A stretch of DNA of 64,000 nt from Hemileia vastatrix (lineage: Eukaryota > Basidiomycota > Pucciniomycetes > Pucciniales > Zaghouaniaceae): the NCBI GenBank assembly GCA_030280995.1, contig JASXTE010000016.1, positions 15,976,501 to 16,040,500 on the forward strand. Reading direction: 5' to 3'. Each line of letters starts with the position of its first letter. Position 1 is the first letter of the stretch. Position numbers and translations under genes: made by a program. Below the pieces are notes generated by a model. It searched no databases, was not told the origin of the DNA, and worked only from the letters and a program-made list of their open reading frames with translations. Of this stretch, positions 58,740 to 64,000 are shown piece by piece.

Positions 58740-59935
58740 AATTAATAATTCACTAAATAGAAAAAACAATAATAACTAACAGATATATAAAATTTGTTTT
58801 TTTTTTTTTTTTAAATACTAAACTACTAACATAAAAGAATTTGAAAACAAAATTAAAATGAAATGAATAAACTAATATGAGCTAAATAATTATTACAAAT
58901 GGTATCCCCCAGCCAATTGATGAGCTGATCCCCTGATACCTTACCCACATCCAAGTGCACCTTGATGAGGATACACCTTTAAAAAAATTTTAAATGATTT
59001 GAATCAAAAATTAGAGATTAAAGAAAATAATAAAAAATGAAACACAAAAAAAAAAAGAAAATAGCATTGCCTGGCCAATTGATGAGCCTTTCCCCACCAT
59101 TGTGTTCCCACATCCTGGTGAACCTTATGTGGTGACACCCTAATTTTGTGATTTTTCCCTCTTTATATCCTAATATCCCCCATAAAAAATTAAAAGAAAA
59201 AAAGAGAAAAAATAAAATAATCTAAATCTACTATCTAACACAACCATAGACACAAAAATCAGAAAAAGACAAAGTCTGGCTCCATAAAAAGTCCAGTCCA
59301 AAGAAATGATCAATGGGTGGGCTCCCTCCAATAAGTAAAAATGATGTGAGACCACCAGTGATCCGCCACCAATCCAAAAGAAACAAAGAATCCAGTCCCA
59401 AGCTATTTTTAAGTCATAGTGGACTAGAAACCTGAATAACAAAAACCAGAACTAGGATTCTACTAGGACAAACAAAATACTTGAAACAGACATTATGGGG
59501 TAGCTGTTCTACAGAGCAGCCAGCTCATCAGTTACCCCCACACTTGCCAAAATAAAATCTAGAAGCCCCCCCCCTGGGTACCTTCTAACAAAAACACAAC
59601 ATCAAACACAATAAACCGAAAACAATAAGCGTGAAGAGTCCAGCTATTGAAGACCAAAAGAATTTCAAGTTTAAAGTCATAGAGGACTAAAACCTGTGAA
59701 GAAAAACCAATACTAGGGTTCAACCAAATTAAGAGAAGGGGATGGAAACAGAGAATCTGGGATAACTGTTGATAGAGCAGCCAGCCCATCAGTTGCCCCT
59801 ACACTTTCCAAGATCAAATCTAGAAGCCCCACCCATGGGTACCTTCTAAAAAAAAGTTTCCAACAAAACTGATGCACAGCATCACTAAAAATCCAAAAAT
59901 TAAAGAATGGTCCATAGTTTATCCTCATTTCTGAG
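58740..59935. other. Noncoding region between the convergent ORF and pol
   Basis: Contains repeated blocks: CCAATTGATGAGC at 58914 and 59076, hairpin copies 2 and 3 (59497-59538, 59758-59809), and AGTC-type repeats at 59405 and 59667. No gene is seen. Confidence 0.6.
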
Positions 59936-62900
59936 TCAATCTTCTTCACTTCTAGTTCCTCTTGGGTAAAATCTCTTCACCTGATCATCAGCCACTCTCT
60001 TCTTTGAGACTGAACCATCTAACTCCTCCAAAACATAAGAACCTCCAGACACCTGAGATCTGACTCTGTAAGGTCCATTCCATCTGTCAGCAAACATCTT
60101 TCCCCACTGACTCTCCAAACTTCTATTATACACCAAAACCAAACAACCAGGTTTCAAGGGATTCCTGAGTCTATGAGCCAACTTCTTGTCCCAGTATCTG
60201 ACTGATTGATTTCTTATCTTCATCATTCTAGAGTGTGCCTTCTCCTGAAATTCCTCTCTACATTCCAACTGTTGCATCCTGGCACAGAGAAATTCTTCTG
60301 TTAAGCATACATCATCCCAATTAATTCCAATATAAGAGACAGCTTCCAAATTGACTGGTAGAACAGCTTTCTTCCCAAACATTAATTCATAAGGAGAATA
60401 GCCAGTTTTCCTCTTCACAGAGACCCTATCAGCAAATAACACCAAGGGTAAATAATGCCTCCACTTTTCAGCACTATCTCCACATATATTCACCAAAGCA
60501 ATCTTGATAACTTGATGGCCTCTTTCAACCATGCCTTCAGCTTCAGGATAATAATGTGTAGCCACCCTGACTTTAGAACCAATACTTACCACAGCTTCTT
60601 TAAATTCAGCTCCAAACACTGGCCCACCATCAACAGTCACCAGCTTCATCAACCCATATCTAAACACCCATTCCTTCTTCAAAAATTGTGCCACATTCTT
60701 GGCAGTTAAATTTACCAGAGACACTGCCTCAACTCAAACAGACAAATCATCCCTGGAAACAATCAAATATTTATACCTGCCCTCTTTGATATGGACAGCA
60801 TCCAGACTGACTCTTCCAAACACAGTTGATTCTACAGTAGCACGGCCAACCTCTTTAAGTTTCAGGTGACTCCTTCTTTGAAATTCTTCACAAGATTGAA
60901 CCCAACCCTGCACAGCCAACTTCATATCTGGCCACCAAAATCTGTCTGCTACTCTCCTATAAGTCTCCCCAAAGCCTCTACGCCAAGGTCTTCATGCAAT
61001 GACTTCAAAACAAACTCTTGACCCTTCTTCTGCGTAACCACTATTTGAGGATTTAGATGTCTCCTCCTCATCAAACTCCTTCATGACACATAGAATTCAG
61101 GACTTTTCTTCTTGATTGCCACCCAAGTATCATCATCACAAATATCTGTCCTCTCCAAGGTTAACAGATATTCAACCATAATAAAATAAAACCCAGACTA
61201 CCCCAGGTCTCATCTTCAAAATCCAACAAAACAACATCCAAGGGTACAACCCTATCATCAAAATTACCAGTCTGCACATGAGCAACACAACCGGCCCAAC
61301 TAGGACACCAATTCCTAAGCTTTGAGACATTCTTTTTCTTCCACTGAATTTTAAGATAATCCAGTTCACTAACAAAAATACCATTTTATAAATTTGAGCC
61401 ATCCCAAACAACAGACCTATCTTCATTAACAAAAACATCCTGATCACCAGAATCAAGATCAGAACCAGTAAGTTAAACCTCTTGGGGGAGGAGAGAACAA
61501 TCTTCCAGTTTAACCTTATGGGGGAGGTGAGAAAAATATTCAGCACCCTTTGTGCTGTCCCTAACCACCGGGACATCTTCATCAAATTCTTCAGAATCAG
61601 AATCTTCATCTGTGGGTGGTCTCCTTGATAATCTATCTTGCATCATAAAAGTTTTTCCAGGTTTTTGTACCAGGTCAAAATAAAAATGCTGAATAAATGC
61701 CACCCACCTAGTCATTGGAGCATTTGGAAGACTAGGTGTGTTGATAATTTGAACCAGAGATTTAGCATCCACCTGCAGCTTAAAGTGCTGCCCCTACAAA
61801 ACAGTTTGCAGCTTCTTCAAAATTTTTGCTACCCTACACAATTCCAACTTGGGTTGAGAGTATCTAGATTCAACCTAATTAAATACCAAGGACTCATACC
61901 TTACTGGCCTGACCCTCCCAGTTTTATCTTCCTGAGACAAAACAGAACCAGCAGCAATATAACTTGAGTCCACCTCCAGATAAATATCTTTAGCTTCCCT
62001 ACCATAATCCAACTTGTGAAGAATAATATCTTCACCTACCACCTTCTTCAACTTCTGAAAAGCCTCTTCACACTCTTCAGACCATTCCCACTCTGCATCT
62101 TTCCTGGTCAGCCTCCTTAAAGGTGAAGCCAACAAAGAAAAATCTTTAATAAAAATTCTGACATACACACAAACTCCCAAAAATCCCCTGACTTCAGTAG
62201 TATTTTTAGGCCTTGGCCATGACTGAATTTTATTAACTTTTTTCTTTGCCATAATCCTTCCCTCTTTACATACCTCATGAGCTGAAATTTCCAGAGCAGG
62301 AACACAACAACAAATATTTGACCCAGAAGTGGTCAAACCAGCCTCTTTAATCCTAAACAATACTCTCTCTAGAGTAATTGAATATTCCCAAACAAACATC
62401 CTTATCCCTGGGTTCTCTTTCAGCACCTCATTTCCGTAATCAGTGGAGGGTCCTTAAATTACACTGTCATAAATAAAAATACCAGCATGAGTAGGAACCT
62501 CATCCTGTAAAATCAAAGCCATTTGTGCTTGATATACTTCTACTGAATTAGTTGCTCCTTGAGGCAACCTAGAGAGCTGAAATCTTCCCAGAGGAGTCTC
62601 AAACGTTGTGAGTGGCCGTGAATCTGTGTGAAGTTTCCTTTCATCAGAACCACCCATAATATCACCCAAAGCATAACACACCCTTCCAGAAAAAGCTTCC
62701 ACAAAGTCCTCTGCACTTGGTGGCATCCCAGCACCCTTGATAGTGACTCTATTCAAGGCTCTAAAATCATGCACCACCCTCAGCTTCCCATTCTGCTTCT
62801 TTACACAGAAAAGCATACTTGAGTAACTAGATGTTTATTTTTTGTACAATCCAGTCCTGACTCCTTACCTAAAAATATACACAAATCATCCCTGATAGCA

Positions 62901-63706
62901 GCTGGAATTTGAATAGGCTTGATTTGCCAAGGTTCATGACAAACCACATGAATCAACTAAGGTTCCCCATAAGAGTGTTTCAACACACCCCTTTCTTCTT
63001 TAACAAATGCTACTGCTTTCTCCCTCAGCACAATAATGTGCAACAACAACTTTTTTTCCTCATCAGACAACCAAACATCAGGAGCAAAATTAACAACTTT
63101 CAACCTTTCCACCCTCAACCTAGGAGTTTCCAAAAAATTATGAGGATTCTTCACCAGAGGAGTACAGTAAGAATCTCTTGAAAAATGAGGTCTCTTCAAA
63201 GGAGGATTCAAACCTACAGGCATAGGCTCATTGACAGGCCTAATTTTCTGCGCTACCTTCTTGTACTTTGCGGATCTACCGTCAATTTGAGGGATCTTCA
63301 GGACATCTTCACCACCAGACCTGGAACAAAAATCAAGGATTTCCCTATTTCTCACATGTGTGGCCAAGGTAATGTTTTTGAAAGGTGTAGAAGAAACCCT
63401 AGTGGTGAACGATTGGGAGGACTTACTTTTAGACCCCAATCTCACCACTCCAGAACTTTTCCACCATTCCACATCTTCATCCTCACTTCCATCTTCCAAA
63501 TCTTTAAATCTTGACTCATCAACTGAATCACATCTTCTAAAATCATGCAGTTTATCCTCATTTGGGAGGCCCAAAACTTGATCTTGAAGATCTTCTTTCT
63601 TCAAAAGTTTGTGCAGTTTAACCTCATGCTGGAGGCCCAAAAATTGATTTTGACCATCTTCTTTCTTCAAAGTTTTGTGCAGTTTAGCCTCATGGTGGAG
63701 GCCCAT
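59936..63706 (-). pseudogene. Ty3/Gypsy pol, minus strand (element 5), interrupted
   Basis: Reading from 63706: a repeat-bearing N-terminus (LHK-type repeats), then WLSDEEKKLLLHIIVLREKA (62957-63120), a conserved N-terminal pol block. Next is RT (62816-62454) with KKQNGKLRVVHDFRALN and TPLGRFQLSRLPQGATNS; the catalytic box is FIYDSV where FIDD is usual, so RT is dead. RT connection and RNase H follow (62426-61875, LEVDSSYIAAGSVLSQ), a linker (61772-61473), a degraded integrase zinc region, and the integrase core. The core is split by one TGA at 60734 where Trp is expected (DDLS-V-stop-VEA), with catalytic Asp in VTVDGGPVF and Glu in AEGMVERGHQ. The integrase C-terminus ends at 59936. No chromodomain is seen. 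It belongs to another Gypsy lineage than elements 1-4. LTRs are not identified. Confidence 0.9.
63352..63471. repeat. ~120-bp duplication, copy 1
   Basis: TGGCCAAGGTAATGTTTTTG through CCCCAATCTCACCACTCC, repeated with about 10% change at about 63864-63984. Copy 1 lies inside the pol N-terminus. Copy 2 lies upstream of it. Confidence 0.85.
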
Positions 63707-63744
63707 AAATTGATCTGGATGATCTTCATAAAAATATCTCTTGT
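63547..63744 (-). repeat. 66-bp tandem repeat, 3 copies, coding
   Basis: Copies start at 63547, 63613 and 63679. On the minus strand each gives a 22-residue unit of the type LGLQHEVKLHKLLKKEDLQD at the pol N-terminus. Confidence 0.85.
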
Positions 63745-64000
63745 CTTCTTTCTTGATTATCTTCAGATTTTTTTTTAATTTTCTTCAGTTATCTTGAAAT
63801 TTTTATTTTATTTTCTTGAGTTTTCTTCTTTCCTACAAAAATAACCAGCGGTTTCCCCAATGCTCACAGACGTGGCCAAGGTAATGTTTTTGAAAGACGT
63901 AGAAGAAACCCTAACAGTGCACAATTGGGAGGACTTACTTTTATACCCCAATCTCACCACTCCACAGCTTTTCTGCATATCTTTCAATAAAGATATATAA
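63745..64000. other. Upstream flank of pol with second copy of the 120-bp block
   Basis: Poly-pyrimidine stretch, then the duplicated block (63864-63984). No separate gene can be supported before the window ends. Confidence 0.5.

Overview
This is a eukaryotic, very AT-rich, intron-containing window made almost entirely of transposable elements, and I found no convincing host housekeeping gene. The protein families point to a basidiomycete, most likely a rust fungus (Pucciniales): chromodomain Ty3/Gypsy elements, a Harbinger-type element with a DDE nuclease plus a Myb/SANT-like partner, transposon-associated TET/JBP-like dioxygenase relics, and short 49-76 bp GT-AG introns. The taxonomic call is an inference from these families and base composition, not from a marker gene.

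Layout. (1) 1-5976: the 3' five-sixths of a decayed Ty3/Gypsy chromovirus (element 1). Its 3' LTR is split at 5976 by a 7.1 kb Harbinger-like DNA transposon (5977-13074, 15-bp terminal inverted repeats); the LTR appears to resume at 13075. The DNA transposon carries a three-exon Myb/SANT-like gene (+), a TET/JBP-like gene (-), a G/C-rich fold-back minisatellite and a Harbinger transposase (-). All three genes are broken. (2) 13640-14609: the right end of a second, truncated Harbinger-like copy. (3) about 15900-19860: a heavily decayed Ty1/Copia element. (4) 21000-37209: a complete nested pair of Gypsy elements. The outer element 3 (LTRs 21005-22121 and 36089-37204, 5-bp target duplication AACAC) was hit in its 5' leader by element 2 (LTRs 22393-23893 and 27968-29468, target duplication GTAAG). 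Element 2 lacks reverse transcriptase, RNase H and integrase, but keeps one intact reading frame joining Gag, protease and chromodomain. Its LTRs differ at about 6 of 1501 positions, so it moved recently. (5) 37288-39980: an old minus-strand relative of element 2 (3' LTR plus integrase/chromodomain remnants). (6) 40006-45650: gene-free AT-rich sequence. (7) 45651-46662: a striking array of about 13 successive short-loop hairpins. (8) 47439-47784: three spaced copies of a ~30-bp direct repeat. (9) 48050-52449: a decayed TET/JBP-like gene facing a five-exon gene of unknown function. (10) 53064-54434: a possible Copia LTR. (11) 55835-63706: a Gypsy-type pol on the minus strand, with two spliced, Cys-rich, Ser/Pro-rich pseudogenes in antisense orientation downstream of it.

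How the parts relate. The window records successive insertions: Harbinger into a Gypsy LTR, and a non-autonomous chromovirus into the leader of a larger one. No autonomous element here looks functional. Element 2 would need reverse transcriptase and integrase supplied in trans. All three plus-strand chromoviruses share an unusual design: a small basic leader ORF ending in Pro-Trp-stop overlaps the start of Gag-Pol in the -1 frame, with the Gag-Pol start codon lying inside the leader ORF's KWxWD motif.
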